DNA from: Tridacna crocea
Taxonomy: Eukaryota; Mollusca; Bivalvia; Cardiida; Cardiidae
Assembly (NCBI GenBank): GCA_943736015.1
Contig: OX031072.1
Span: 1,306,501-1,370,500 of the forward strand
DNA length: 64,000 nt
Direction of reading: 5' to 3'
A model generated the notes under the pieces. That model was given only the letters and a program-made list of their open reading frames with translations, was not told the origin of the DNA and did no database searches. Below, piece by piece: positions 31,160-41,690 of this stretch. Both the position numbers and the translations under genes were made by a program. Position 1 is the first letter of the stretch; every line of letters starts with the position of its first letter.

Positions 31160-31800
31160 TTTTGGTGAAAGATCAAAATTTATTTCATTGAGTGAACGTC
31201 ATTGGTAATATTTTCATGAGTGGTGCAACCACAAGTGAAAATATTACCAATGGTGTTCATGAGATGAAATTAATTTTGATCTTTCATTTTAAAAAAAAAA
31301 TAATCTATTTATTTCATGCTTTTTAATTCTTTCTGGGAGAAGCTTAACTCATTACCAAACAACAATATTTTAATCTTGTCCAAATTGAAAGCATTTGCAG
31401 ATGACAAAATAAAAGTGACTGAAAATTTGAAATTTGTTTTGGGAAGGGTAGTAAACATTGAGGGAAAAGGAGAAAATGCTGGTTACCAGCATTTTCTCCT
31501 TTTCCCATAATGTTTTCTAAAGGCTTCTTTCTGAGGGGCGTCAAAAGTAGGGATTGTGTGGTAATGGGTTAATCAAAATCCAGTACAGTTCTTTTCCATT
31601 ATTCCCCGTGGTGTACCCACTCCACTTAGCAATGCTTTACGATACTACGTCAAACGCGAGAAATATAAGGTAACTGACGTCATGTTTTCATCTGGTTGTG
31701 AGGCATGTGCATTTGCCTAGGTAACTAGAATATAAAAATCGTTATTTTCACTGGTCGTACCTGTGGAATATCGAAAAATATTTTCTACGCTATTTCAAGA
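31160..31800 (+). repeat. Dispersed repeat with palindromic head (copy 1), split by HP-1
   Basis: The palindromic head (31162-31292, GATCAAAATTTATTTCATTG and inverse), then after an HP-1 insertion (31344-31572) a body CCAGTACAGTTC...GTATTTTCACTGGTCGTA-like. It aligns along its length with 59005-59440, which lacks the HP element. Confidence 0.65.
31344..31572 (-). mobile_element. HP-1, complete, in dispersed repeat
   Basis: 229 bp with TTAA both sides; the empty site is preserved at about 59185. Confidence 0.96.
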
Positions 31801-31889
31801 TATCCTACCAGAAAGCATGAAATAAGACTCTATAGCGTACAAGCCATACTCTCTGGCAAAAGGGATTAAATGCCTCTTGATAATACATT

Positions 31890-32118
31890 TTAACCCATGA
31901 CCACACGAGAAAATTTTAGACTGGTCCAAATTGAAAGCATTTGCAGACGACAAAATAAAGGTGACTGAAAAATAGAAATTTGTTCTGGGAAGGGTAGAAA
32001 ACACTGTGGGAAAAGGAGAAAATGCTGGTTACCAGCATTTTCTCCTTTTCCCACAGTGTTTTCAAAAGGCTTCTTTCTCAGGGGCGTCAAAAGTAGGGAT
32101 TGAGTGGTAATGGGTTAA
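31890..32118 (-). mobile_element. HP-1, complete, concordant stem change
   Basis: CACTGTGGG faces CCCACAGTG on an otherwise perfect hairpin; 229 bp. Confidence 0.96.
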
Positions 32119-32141
32119 TATCTAATAAGACATCACATAAT

Positions 32142-32365
32142 TAATCCTTTCCCAAACAACAAATTTTAGACTCTTCCAAATTGAAAGAGTTTGCAGACGA
32201 CAATTTTAACTTTCATAACAATGGCAGAAAATTATCCGAAGGGGCAGAAAACACTGTGAGAAAAGAAATTACTCGTTACAAGCAATTTCTCCTTTTCCCA
32301 CAGTGTTTTCAAAAGGTTTGTACTGCAGACACATAAAAACAAGGCCTTGTTTGGGAAAGGGTTAA
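32142..32365 (-). mobile_element. HP-3, complete
   Basis: TTAATCCTTTCCCAAACAAC to GTTTGGGAAAGGGTTAA; stem GAAATTACTCGTTACAAGCA; long arm with TTATCCGAAGGGGCAG. Confidence 0.92.
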
Positions 32366-32379
32366 TGGATCCATGAAAG

Positions 32380-32555
32380 TTATTCAGACTAACAGCCAAC
32401 TCAGTCATGATGTAGACTAGTCCTTTGATCTGCAGAAAATTGACAAGTAGTAAAAAGTTTCGACCCAGGTCAGCCTGCATGGGCTGCACAGGCAGACCCG
32501 ATTCTGTACTTTTTGCAGATGCTTGAAACTCCATTTTCACAGAGCTGTTACATGC
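32380..32555. repeat. Dispersed GTCAGCCTGC repeat
   Basis: GTCAGCCTGCATGGGCTGCA, then AGATGCTTGAAACTCCATTT. Same family as at 11.1-11.4 kb. Confidence 0.5.
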
Positions 32556-32739
32556 AGACAAAAAATTGCTTTCAAAATGTCACTTGGATACTGTTGGGGT
32601 CATAGTCATTTGATTCCCTTGCAAAGTACACTTTATTATATCACGTAGGCATATTCAGTGTACAATACTCTATTGATATTCTCACTAACACATGAATGCA
32701 TTTGCATAATATACCTTTTTTTACGAAACAAAAAAAGGT

Positions 32740-32928
32740 TTTTGCCCTTTGAAATTCAAAGCTGTTGCCGACGTCAAATTAGGTTTGGTTCAAATAATAA
32801 AATTTGTGTCTAATAGGGTAGAAAGAGAAAACTTTGTGGTAACCAGCATTTTCTCCTTTTTCCACAATGTTTTCAAAGTTTTCTTTCTGAAAGTCATTAA
32901 ACTTTTTGATTGTGTTGTACAGAGTTAA
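32740..32928 (-). mobile_element. HP-1, left parts lost
   Basis: AAATTCAAAGCTGTTGCCGA, the right hairpin half only, then GTACAGAGTTAA shared with the next copy. Confidence 0.8.
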
Positions 32929-33163
32929 CTCTTTACAACACGAGAAAATCTTAGACTGGTCCAAATTGAAAGCATTTGCAGACGACAAAATAAAGGTGAC
33001 TGAAAATTTGAAATTTGTTCTGGGAAGGGTAAAAAACACTGTGGGAAAAGGGAGAAAATGCTGGTTACCAGCATTTTCTCCTTTTCCCACAGTGTTTTCA
33101 AAAGGCTTTTTTCTCAGGGGCGTCAAAAGCGTGAAAAGTAGGGATTGTGTTGTTAAGAGTTAA
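32925..33163 (-). mobile_element. HP-1, complete, concordant stem change
   Basis: CACTGTGGG/CCCACAGTG; the short arm carries a 10-bp duplication (CAAAAGCGTGAAAAG). Confidence 0.95.
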
Positions 33164-33207
33164 CCATTGTCACAGATTTCCAATTGAGCAGAAATACATG
33201 ACTAGTT

Positions 33208-33290
33208 AAATCTTTACCAAATAAACAAATTTGGGACTTGTCCATATTCAAAGCATTTGCAGACAACTTAAAAGTGAAGCGTGGGACAGT
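33208..33290 (-). mobile_element. HP-1 long-arm fragment
   Basis: TTTACCAAATAAACAAATTT to AAAGCATTTGCAGACAACTT; hairpin absent. Confidence 0.75.
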
Positions 33291-33601
33291 TTTTTTTTTT
33301 TTAACTCTTGAAGTTCCTCCATGGCAGAAGTTGATCCTTCAAGCAAGTGAAGATCACGATCAGACTGCACAAAACGTGAAATCTGATCTTGATTTTCACT
33401 TAAACCCTGGTCAAAATGACAGTAAAAAATAAAAAGCTGGTTTTTGTGCCTTTTTCATGTTGATTTGTTTTATAAAGCCCTTTGAGAGTTATATACCCGA
33501 CTCTGTTGGTGCCAAAGAAGATTTGCATTGCCTTAATGGATAGTGTAGACACAGATCAGATGGCAGAGGATCTGCAAAGTAATCTTGATTCTACAATTTC
33601 C

Positions 33602-34465
33602 TTTTTAGCTCACCTGAGCAAGAAGTGCTCAGAGTGAGCTATTGTTATCCCTCGGCGTCTGTCGTCTCTCGTCCGTCAGTTCACATTTCCTTGTTTACAC
33701 TCTAGCATCTACAAATATCAACCAATCAGCACCAAACTTGGTCAAAATATTTATGACCATAAGATCTCAAATGAATTCAATTATGGGTTTAATCGGACCA
33801 AAACGACTGGAGTTATTTGCCCTTGCATTAAAAAAATTGCTATATTTCACATTGTTTACACTCTAGCATCTACAATTTTTTACCAATCAGCACTAAACTT
33901 GGCCAAAATATATATATAACCATACAATCTTGGATGAGTTCAATTATGGGTCTAATCGGATGAGAACAACTGGAGTTATTTGCACTTGAATTGGAAAAAT
34001 TGCTATATTTGACTTTCTTTACACTCTAGCATCTACAATTATTAACCATTCGGCACCAAAATACTTGATCAAAATATGCATGACCATATTAAGATCTCAG
34101 ATGAGTTTGATTATGGGTGTAATTGGACCAGAACAACTGGAGTTATTTGCGCTTGAATTAGAAAAAGAATATAACTTTGTCATCTCAAGTCAGAATGGCT
34201 TCAAACTTGGTCTGCATGTTTGTTGCAAAATATTACAGAGTAGACTACAGTGTGCAAGAACAATAACTCTATCTAGCATGGATTTTGAGTATTTCTACTT
34301 CGATGTTCATTTTTACAGTATTTCTTGCTTGTCCAGAACGGAACTTTGAAGTCTCAAGTCAATTTACATGGCCTTGAACCTTAATATTTGCTATGTATCT
34401 TTATTTTAGACCTTTACTATTTAGTACTCAGGTGAGCGACAGAGGACCATCATGGTCCTCTTGTT
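33602..34465 (+). mobile_element. AGCTCACCTGAG element, tandem core of another sequence
   Basis: The left end TTTTTAGCTCACCTGAGCAA with the hairpin partner GAGTGAGC and a GTCCGTCAG stretch. Three to four units of about 165 bp follow (marker TTTACACTCTAGCATCTACA). The right end is ACTCAGGTGAGCGACAGAGG, then TCCTCTTGTT. The ends match the 26.5-kb element; the core does not. Confidence 0.75.
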
Positions 34466-34680
34466 AACTTTTTACTACACAATCCCAGTTTCATAAACTC
34501 AGAGGAAGAAGTCTTTCGAAAACTTTGTTGGAAAAGTAGTATATACTGGTTACCAGCATTCTGTCATTTTCTCACAATGTTTTTTACCCTTTTACCCTTT
34601 CAAGGCAAATTCCATTGTTTGAGCCACATGAAAATTGTGGTCTGCAAATAGTTTCAATTGGAATAGTCAAAGATTGTGCA
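34464..34680 (+). mobile_element. HP-1, eroded; first of an eight-copy chain
   Basis: TTAACTTTTTACTACACAAT at the left, abutting the AGCTCACC element end; the right terminus is lost (TCAAAGATTGTGC). Confidence 0.85.
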
Positions 34681-34693
34681 AGCTGATGAATGT

Positions 34694-34922
34694 ATAACCC
34701 TTTACTCCATAGATACTCATTTCTATGCATTGCTTGTAGGAGCCTTTGGAAAACATTGTGGCAAAAGGTGGAATTGCTCGTGACGAGCAATTTCACCTTT
34801 TGCCACAATGTTTTCAATGCTAGCAAAAGGTGTCATATACACATAAGAAATGGCTTCATCCTTGCTGTTATTTAAGGTCAATTAGAGATACCATAGAAAT
34901 GTCTTATGGGGTAAAGGGATAA
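34694..34922 (+). mobile_element. HP-2, complete; second of chain
   Basis: 229 bp, ATAA at both ends; centre GCTCGTGACGAGC with one stem mismatch (GGTGGAATT). Confidence 0.95.
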
Positions 34923-35012
34923 CTCTTTACCAGATGACAAATTTTGGCCTCGGCCAAATCGAAAGAATGTGCAGACAACAAAATAACTAAAGCTGAAATT
35001 ATGATTTCTGTC
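34919..35012 (-). mobile_element. HP-1 long-arm fragment; third of chain
   Basis: Shares ATAA with the HP-2 copy; ACTCTTTACCAGATGACAAA to ATGATTTCTGTC, then cut by the next copy. Confidence 0.8.
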
Positions 35013-35238
35013 TTCCTTTCCCAAATGGCAAATTTTGGACCAGACCATATTGAAAGCATTTTGCAGATAACAGATTAACAGTTGCTAAAAAGATGATTTT
35101 TCTATATGATAGGGTAGAAAACATTGTGTGAAGAGGAGAAAATGCTGGTTACCAGCATTTTCTCCTTTTCCCTCAATATTTTCATAAGGCTTCTATTCCT
35201 GACCTGTAAAAACAAGGGATTGTTTGGGAAAGGGTTAA
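35013..35238 (-). mobile_element. HP-1 (CCCAAAT end); fourth of chain
   Basis: Left TTAA decayed to TTCC; otherwise complete; ends GGGAAAGGGTTAA. Confidence 0.92.
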
Positions 35239-35416
35239 CTCATTACCACATGACAAAATTTTAGGTTTGTCCAAATTGAAAGCATTTGCAGATGACAAAA
35301 CAAATGTGACTGAAAATTTAAAATGTGTTTTGTGAAGGATAGAAAACATTGTGGGAAAAGGAGAAAATGCTGGTAACTAGGGTCGTCAAAAGTAGGGATC
35401 GTGTGGTAATGGGTTA
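35235..35416 (-). mobile_element. HP-1, right hairpin half deleted; fifth of chain
   Basis: Shares TTAA 35235-35238; AAATGCTGGTAACTAGGGTC skips the right stem; ends AATGGGTTAG. Confidence 0.9.
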
Positions 35417-35546
35417 GTAGGGTAGAAAATATTCTGGGAAAAGGAGAAAATGCTGGTTACTAGAATTTTCTCCTTTGCCCGCAGTATTTTCAAAAGCCTT
35501 CATCTGCAGTGTTGTTAAAACCCGGGATTGCGTGGTAAGGAGTTAA
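35417..35546 (-). mobile_element. HP-1, long arm lost; sixth of chain
   Basis: Begins in the stem (TAGGGTAGAAAATATTCTGG), ends GCGTGGTAAGGAGTTAA. Confidence 0.85.
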
Positions 35547-35729
35547 CCCTTTTTCAAATGTGAAAATTTTAGAATGTTTCCAAATTGAAAGCACTTGCAG
35601 GTGACAAAGGTAACTCAAAAATTGAAATTTGTTTCCAGCAGGGTTGAAAACATTGTGGGAAAAGGAGGAGAATATGCTGGTTACCAGAAAAATTACCATT
35701 TCAAAAACCCTCTTCTTCAGGGTTATTAA
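35543..35729 (-). mobile_element. HP-1, right side eroded; seventh of chain
   Basis: TTAACCCTTTTTCAAATGTG; stem broken after GGTTACCAG; ends at GGGTTATTAA. Confidence 0.85.
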
Positions 35730-35956
35730 GCCTTTCCCACTGAATGACAACTTTTGATGACCCTTGGAAAGAAGCCTTTTGAAAACATTGTGGCAAAAGG
35801 AGAGAATACTGGTGACCAGCATATTCTCCTTTTCCCACAACGTTTCCTTCCCTATATTAATAAACAGTTGCACCATTTGAGCCACATTGAAATTGTCGTC
35901 TGCAAATGCTTTCAATTTGGACAGGGCTTGTATTTTGTCGTCTGGTAAAGAGTTAA
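35726..35956 (+). mobile_element. HP-1, complete; last of chain
   Basis: Shares TTAA with the previous copy but is in opposite orientation; ends GTCTGGTAAAGAGTTAA. Confidence 0.92.
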
Positions 35957-36107
35957 AACACGGGGTGTTTTGTGATAGTTATGTCCGGTTGAGTGACTCA
36001 AAATGCCAAATTCAAACTACTTTTGTGAGACACCTCAAGATTATAATCTTTTTGTTCTTTTTTGCCCTGTTTTCATGACCTCGTAAAATGCTGTTGTTGT
36101 GTATGTT

Positions 36108-36335
36108 TTACCCCTTTTCACTTGGCAAAATATTAGAACTATCCAAATTGAAAGCATTGGCAGACGACAATTTCATAATGGCTCACATGACGCAATTTCC
36201 CTTTGAAAGGGTAGAAAACTTTGTGGGAAAAGGAGAAAATGCTGGTTACCAGTATTTTCTCCTTTTCCCACAATTTTTTCAAGAGGCTTCTTCATCAGGG
36301 TCATCGAAAGTCGTCATTGTGTGGTAAAGGGTTAA
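36108..36335 (-). mobile_element. HP-1, complete
   Basis: TTACCCCTTTTCACTTGGCA at the left; centre GGTTACC; TTTCATAATGGCTCACATGA in the long arm marks the same variant as 6527. Confidence 0.92.
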
Positions 36336-36354
36336 AGCTGTTTTCCGAAATTTT

Positions 36355-36775
36355 TCAATTATACCGCAGAGGCCAGTGCACCTATCCATGCATTCCTAGG
36401 GTTACCAGCACTTCTCACAATATTATCTCCAAGCCACTGGCTGCTTTTCCACAATTTGGACAGGGCTTCAAAACAATGGTCAGAGGTGAAAGAGAAACGA
36501 ATCTTAAAAAAAAAATTGCCAAGTCACCGGCTGCTTTCCCACATAAATATCAATGGTCAGTGGTGAGAGAGAAATCAATCTTGTCACAAACTTTGGGGAA
36601 AAAAATGCCAAGCCACCGGCTGCTTTCCCACATAAACATCAATGGTCAGAGGTGAGAGAGAAATGAATCTTGTCACAAACTTTGGAAAAAAATTGCCAAG
36701 CCAGGGATTGAACCATGTACCGCTTCTGCTCAAGTCCTGCATGCTACTGATTGAGCCACCAAACCTCAGCCCTTT
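36355..36775 (-). mobile_element. SINE S3, antisense, with internal tandem amplification
   Basis: tRNA-like end at 36700-36770 (GGTTTGGTGGCTCAATCAGT on the minus strand). A segment of about 105 bp, marked CCGGCTGCTTTCCCACATAA, is present about three times (about 36430-36700), which the copy at 49090 has once. Confidence 0.65.
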
Positions 36776-36848
36776 GAAAAGCAGCTTTTAAAAACAATGT
36801 GGGTAAAGGAGAAAAAGTGCAGCTATTTCCATCGAGTGATCATACTCT

Positions 36849-37071
36849 TTCAACCATTTACCACACAATCTGGACTTTTAACACCCCTGTGAAAGAAGCC
36901 TTTTGAAAACATTGTGGGAAAAGAAGAAAATGCTGGTAACCAGCATTTTCTCCTTTTCCCACAATGTTTTCTTCCCTTCCTGAAACAAATCTCAATCCTT
37001 TAGTCACATTTATTTTGTTGTCTGCAAAGGCTTTCATTTTGGACCAGTCTAAACCTTTGTCGTTTGGTTAA
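36849..37071 (+). mobile_element. HP-1, complete, tandem with next
   Basis: Ends CGTTTGGTTAA; its terminal TTAA is the start of the following copy. Confidence 0.92.
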
Positions 37072-37294
37072 CCCTTTACCACACATTCCCGACTTCACGA
37101 CCCCGAGAAAGAAGCCTTTTGAAAATATGGTGGGAAAAGAAGAAAATGCTGGTAACCAGCATTTTCTCCTTTTCCCACAATGTTTTCTTCCCTTCCTGAA
37201 ACAAATCTCAATCCTGTAGTCACATTTATTTCGTCGTCTGTAAAGGCATTCATTTTGGACCAGTTTAAACTTTTGTCGTTTGGTAAAGAGTCAA
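37068..37294 (+). mobile_element. HP-1, complete, tandem with previous
   Basis: The long arms of the two neighbours are closer to each other (CCTTCCTGAAACAAATCTCA in both) than to other copies, which suggests duplication of the whole unit. Confidence 0.92.
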
Positions 37295-37424
37295 AGGTAG
37301 GAATCATCATTTGGACCAAATATTATTTTGTTGTCTACAAAATGTTCTCTCATTACAGATGATTTCAAAAGACTGTTATCTGCTGTAGAGTTGTCCCTAC
37401 AGTTTCAGCTCACTTCCATGTTTT

Positions 37425-37870
37425 ATCCTGTTACCAGAACAAAATTTTAGTCTTGACCAATTTGAAAGCATTTACAGACGACATTTGTGGTGTCCGTGGT
37501 TGTGAGGTAGTGCATTAGCCCGTATACCATAAGGTCTTGAGTTTGATACCAGGGAGTGGATGTCAACTTTGGGATTTTTGATTGGCCCAAATACTTGGCA
37601 CGAGTACTGGTGTAGTTCCCAGGAAGCAGTATCGAGAGAGATTTGCTTAAGTTTTGTAAGAACTTGTTTCTCAATATGTAAAATAAGTTTGTTTAAACAG
37701 ACAACATTTTCATTTGGTTCAAATGGTGCAATTTTCCTAGTTAGGGTAGAAAACATTGTAGAAAAAGGAGAAAATTATAGTTACCAGCATTTTCTCCTTT
37801 TTCCATAATGTTTTTACAAGGCTCCTTTCTCAGGGTCATCAAAAGTCAGCAGTGTGCATTAAAACGTTAA
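37425..37870 (-). mobile_element. HP-1 split by SINE S1
   Basis: Long-arm start 37425-37486, remainder 37698-37870 with hairpin (AGTTACCAGCATTTTC) and eroded short arm. Confidence 0.85.
37487..37697 (+). mobile_element. SINE S1 inserted in an HP-1 element
   Basis: Direct duplications CAGACGACATTT (37475-37486) and CAGACAACATTT (37698-37709), one mismatch, flank a complete copy ending in TAAAATAAGTTTGTTTAAA. The HP-1 copy continues on both sides. Confidence 0.8.
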
Positions 37871-37871
37871 C

Positions 37872-38015
37872 AACATTGTAGAGAAAGGCTTTTGAAAATA
37901 TGGTGGGAAAAATGGTTAGAAAAAATCGTGGGTTGTCACCAGCGTTTCCTTCTATTTCACACACTGTTTTCAATCCAAGAGTTGGTAAAACTTTGAAATT
38001 TGTCGTAGAATTAAC
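37872..38015 (+). mobile_element. HP remnant
   Basis: AGGCTTTTGAAAATATGGTG, ACCAGCGTTTCCTTCTATTT; termini lost. Confidence 0.55.
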
Positions 38016-38054
38016 CTAGGCCTGTAGCCTTGACACTGTTCTAAATGTTCTCTG

Positions 38055-38282
38055 CTAACTCTTTCACACTCAATCCTAACTTTGGCAACCCTGAGAAAGA
38101 AAGCCTTTGAAAACATTGTGGGAAAAGGAGAAAATGCTGGTAACCAGCATTTTCTCCTTTTCCCACAATGTTTTCTACCCCTTCCAAATCAAATTTCAAT
38201 TTTTGATACACATTTATTTTGTCGTCTGCAAATGCTTTCATTTTGGACTAGTCCAATTTTTTTTCATTTGGGAAAGAGTTAA
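38055..38282 (+). mobile_element. HP-1, complete
   Basis: Left TTAA is CTAA; perfect hairpin; right end TTTGGGAAAGAGTTAA. Confidence 0.94.
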
Positions 38283-38384
38283 CTCTGCTCCTGCTCAATA
38301 AGTTTAATAAAAATTCTCAGGCTGATAGTACAAACCCAAATAATGTTATTTCAAACTTATTTTTATGAGAAAAATTATCTCCTG

Positions 38385-38490
38385 ATCTGATAGTATAGAT
38401 TCAAGATCAGACTGCATGTTCTGTGGCGTATGATCTTGATCTACGCTGCCTGCAAAAGGTCAGTGATTTGCGCTCAGGAGCCAAAGGGTT
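38385..38490. repeat. Dispersed GATCAGACTGCA repeat
   Basis: AAGATCAGACTGCATGTTCT and GATCTTGATCTACGCTGCCT then AAAAGGTCAGTGA, as at 17455. Confidence 0.55.
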
Positions 38491-38693
38491 AGGGCCATTT
38501 TTTTTGTATTCAACTAATTGTGTTCAATGACTTTAATTAGCAAAAAAAGTTGGCTATTTCAATATAGTTTACCTTGTACACCTTTTTGGATCTTCACGAA
38601 TAAAGGGATCTTTTATTTTGATAATTTCTGAAAATACAGGCAAGACTTTTTGAATATTGTGGAATAAATATGTTACTATCTGCTGATTGTTAA
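38491..38693. other. Intergenic, nothing recognised
   Basis: AT-rich lead-in to the pyrimidine tract. Confidence 0.4.
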
Positions 38694-38790
38694 CTTTGTT
38701 TGTTTCTCTCTTTTCTTGTTTGTTTGTTTATTGTTTGTTTCTTTCTTTCCTCCTTCCTTCGTCCCTCCCTTCCTTCTTTCTTTCCCTTTC

Positions 38791-38844
<54 letters not shown>

Positions 38845-38990
38845 TACTTTGTCTTTTAATTTCCTCAGTCGTAAGTCTTTTCATTTTCTCTGTCTTCATT
38901 TTTAACTTCTGTCTTTCATTCCCTGTCTTTTATCCTCTATATTTTTTCCTTTGTTTTATCTTTTCCTCTGTCTTTTCTTTCTTTAATCTT
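38694..38990. repeat. Pyrimidine tract with (CT)n
   Basis: Almost pure C/T on this strand, with (TC)n at 38794-38843. Long Ser/Leu/Phe (or Arg/Glu) frames here are composition artefacts. Confidence 0.95.
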
Positions 38991-39495
38991 ACTGCAGATT
39001 TTTTTTCAAATATCGTGACGATAGGATAAATTACTGAAAACTAGCATTTCAGGCTTTTGTCACTTGCCACAATTTTCTCATGTGTTTTAATGATCAAACT
39101 CTTCAGAACCCGAGTTGTCTATGTTGCCATTGAAGATTGAGATCAGACTGCACAGAACTTGCAGTCTGATCTGTGATCTATACATCTTTGCTCAGACACA
39201 CTGGACAATTGCAACATTCAAATTACAGTGGACACATGCTCTGTTAAAAGGAAGCCTAACGCATATCGTCAGTTTACTTCAAAAACCTCTAAAATTACAG
39301 CTTGAAAAAAGTTGTAGTTACAACGCTTTTGAAGTAAACTGATGATATGTGAAAAGCATCGAGTCCGGTCACCCTGCACAGTCCACAAAGGCTCACCTGG
39401 GTTTAAACTTTCAATTTTCTGTATGTTAGAGGACCAGTCTACCTTGGCCGGTTGTCTGAATCAATAAATATATGATGACTTGCTTGGTATCATTC

Positions 39496-40112
39496 ACCCC
39501 CCAGCCGGGTAGGGGGAATAGAAAAAATCCCGGTTGTAGTCCTGCAGAGTGGTAAAACTCCACCGAAAAGGACCTGCTCGTTTGCCGTGGGCTGCGACCC
39601 GTGTCGCCTGATGACGGGATCCTGGTGGTTGAGTGACATCAGGGATTGGCTAGGCCCTGTACTTGCAACACACCACTTTGGCCCCAAGTTGGGCTAAACG
39701 GGAGGTCAGGAAGGCCCGTCCTGATCAATCGGCTGGTCATGCCTTGCCCTAGGACATCTGATATACTCTTTCTTTTACATCCCTTTCTCAGTTAATTTAC
39801 CATCTTCTCCACATAATTATATCACACTCTTTCAGATGTTATATTTCTTGTTTAACCCTAGAAGGCGGTGGCTCATGGGTCAATCGGGTGAAAGTTTTTG
39901 GTATTTGACTGACATTTGTAACCTCTCAATGATCGTCTAAGCTTGGTGGGACTTTCTGCGAGAGAGCATCTGTCCAGTCTAGCCCTTTCATACCGAGTAT
40001 ACCATTGATGTATCCCTGTCATGGTCTGCGAATGGGTTTTCCCCGGACCATGTCCCCTCGTTGGGCTCCATGGCGGGTGGGGAGCATCGGTGGTGAAAAT
40101 TAACACACAAAC
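39496..40112 (+). other. LINE 5' leader
   Basis: Starts ACCCCCCAGCCGGGTAG and is clearly more GC-rich than its surroundings. Reverse-strand open frames here are by-products. It is the place where an internal promoter of this LINE class would lie; no specific element was identified. Confidence 0.6.
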
Positions 40113-41618
40113 ATGGCATCCCAAAAAATGGCCAAGCTCAGCGAAAGCAAGCGCCCCCTTTCAGATAGTGAATCTGAAACGGAACCTATTTCTAGTTCTT
40201 CTTCTAACTCACCTCGTTTTATTGTCATCCAATCCAAAGATCCTTCAAAACCTTTCACAAGACTATCTCCTTTTATTATTGAAAAACAAATATCTTGTAT
40301 CCTTGGAACCCCAAAATCTGTTATGAAACTGAAAGATCAGACTCTCTTAGTTGAATGTTTTACTAATCAACAAGCACTAAATCTCTTAAAAAACACAAAA
40401 TTCTTTGACATGGACGTTAAAATTTTCCCACATCCTTCCCTCAATTCTTGCAAAGGAGTAATAAGATGCAAAGAGCTTACTTACTGCAACTCCTTACAAG
40501 AAATTAAAGATAACTTGAAACAACAAGGTGTATCCGATGTTCAGCGGATTTCTGTACACAGAGATGGAGAACAGAGACTTACAAATACATACATTTTAAC
40601 TTTTTCCTCACCTGTTCTTCCAACGTCTATCAAGATAGGCTTCCAAGTAGTCAAAGTAGATGTGTATGTGCCAAACCCCTTGCGATGTTTTAAATGCCAG
40701 AGTTACGGCCATCACATCAGTAAATGTCCGAACCAAGAAACGTGCTCAAAATGTGCTCATCAAGGACCTGACCATGACAGTACTACTTGTTCTAATCCTC
40801 CTCTCTGCATTAATTGCAAATCTGCACACTCTACTTTTTCAAGAGAGTGTCCAGTATGGAAGGAAGAAAAAGAAATTCTTTCAATTAAATATAACAATGT
40901 TAGCTTTCCAGAGGCAAGGAAAATATTTGAACAACGCAAGAAAACCTCTTCTGGTCCTAGTTATGCAGGTGTTGTTGGCTCGTCAACTGAAAAGGACGAC
41001 TGAAGCACTTGTAAAATTCTTGCGAAAGTTCTACTTCAAAAATTTCCTGATGTAGCTTTTGAACTGAAAGAACTTCTTCCTCCATCCACCTTGTCCAAAC
41101 TAATTCCTGACTCTCCATCTGTATCTAAAACAAACACAACCTCTTCGGCATCCTCAAAACCCACAAACTGTCAAAATAGTTCGTCTCAAAAAACTTCAAA
41201 GCCATCTGCACCTTCACAAAATTCTTCACGGAAAACTCCAAAGCCATCTACCTCTTCACAACCACCTCCTAAGAAACCACAACCTCCATCTTCACAGTCT
41301 ACAACAAAATCTAACGTCTCATCCAAGGATAACAATCCCAATCATACACCCCGACCTCCTAAAAGGTCTTCTTCCAAATCTAAACCACAATCTAAAGATA
41401 ACCAAGGATCTTGTGAGATCACAGTCAAAGTAAATGATCCTGTCCCTACCTCCAACAGATTTTCGGAGCTAGAGGACATGGATGCAGATATTGAAAATCT
41501 GGAAGGTGAGGCTTCAGATTCAGAAGCCTCTATCTGGTCCATTTCCAAAGATCTTTGGAACAAGGATTTTGACGCTTGGCAATCATGCAAAGCCGAGACA
41601 TCTGTAATTAAATCTTAA
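40113..41618 (+). pseudogene. LINE ORF1 (gag-like, CCHC knuckles), one in-frame stop
   Basis: Nucleic-acid-binding protein of the retrotransposon. From the ATG at 40113, an RRM-like region is followed by three knuckles: CFKCQSYGHHISKCPN, CSKCAHQGPDHDSTTC and CINCKSAHSTFSREC (about residues 190-250). A TGA at 41001-41003 interrupts the frame; the same frame stays open afterwards through a low-complexity Ser/Pro/Lys-rich tail to the TAA ending at 41618, so the original protein was about 500 residues. Confidence 0.85.
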
Positions 41619-41690
41619 CCAGTCTATTTTAAAATGCATTGGTTTATGGCCTCATTTTTTACTTTAGTCTTTATACTTTCCTCATGCACT

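Noticed and set aside
38690-39029. Signal-peptide-like Leu/Ser/Phe frame
   Set aside because: Composition artefact of a pyrimidine tract.
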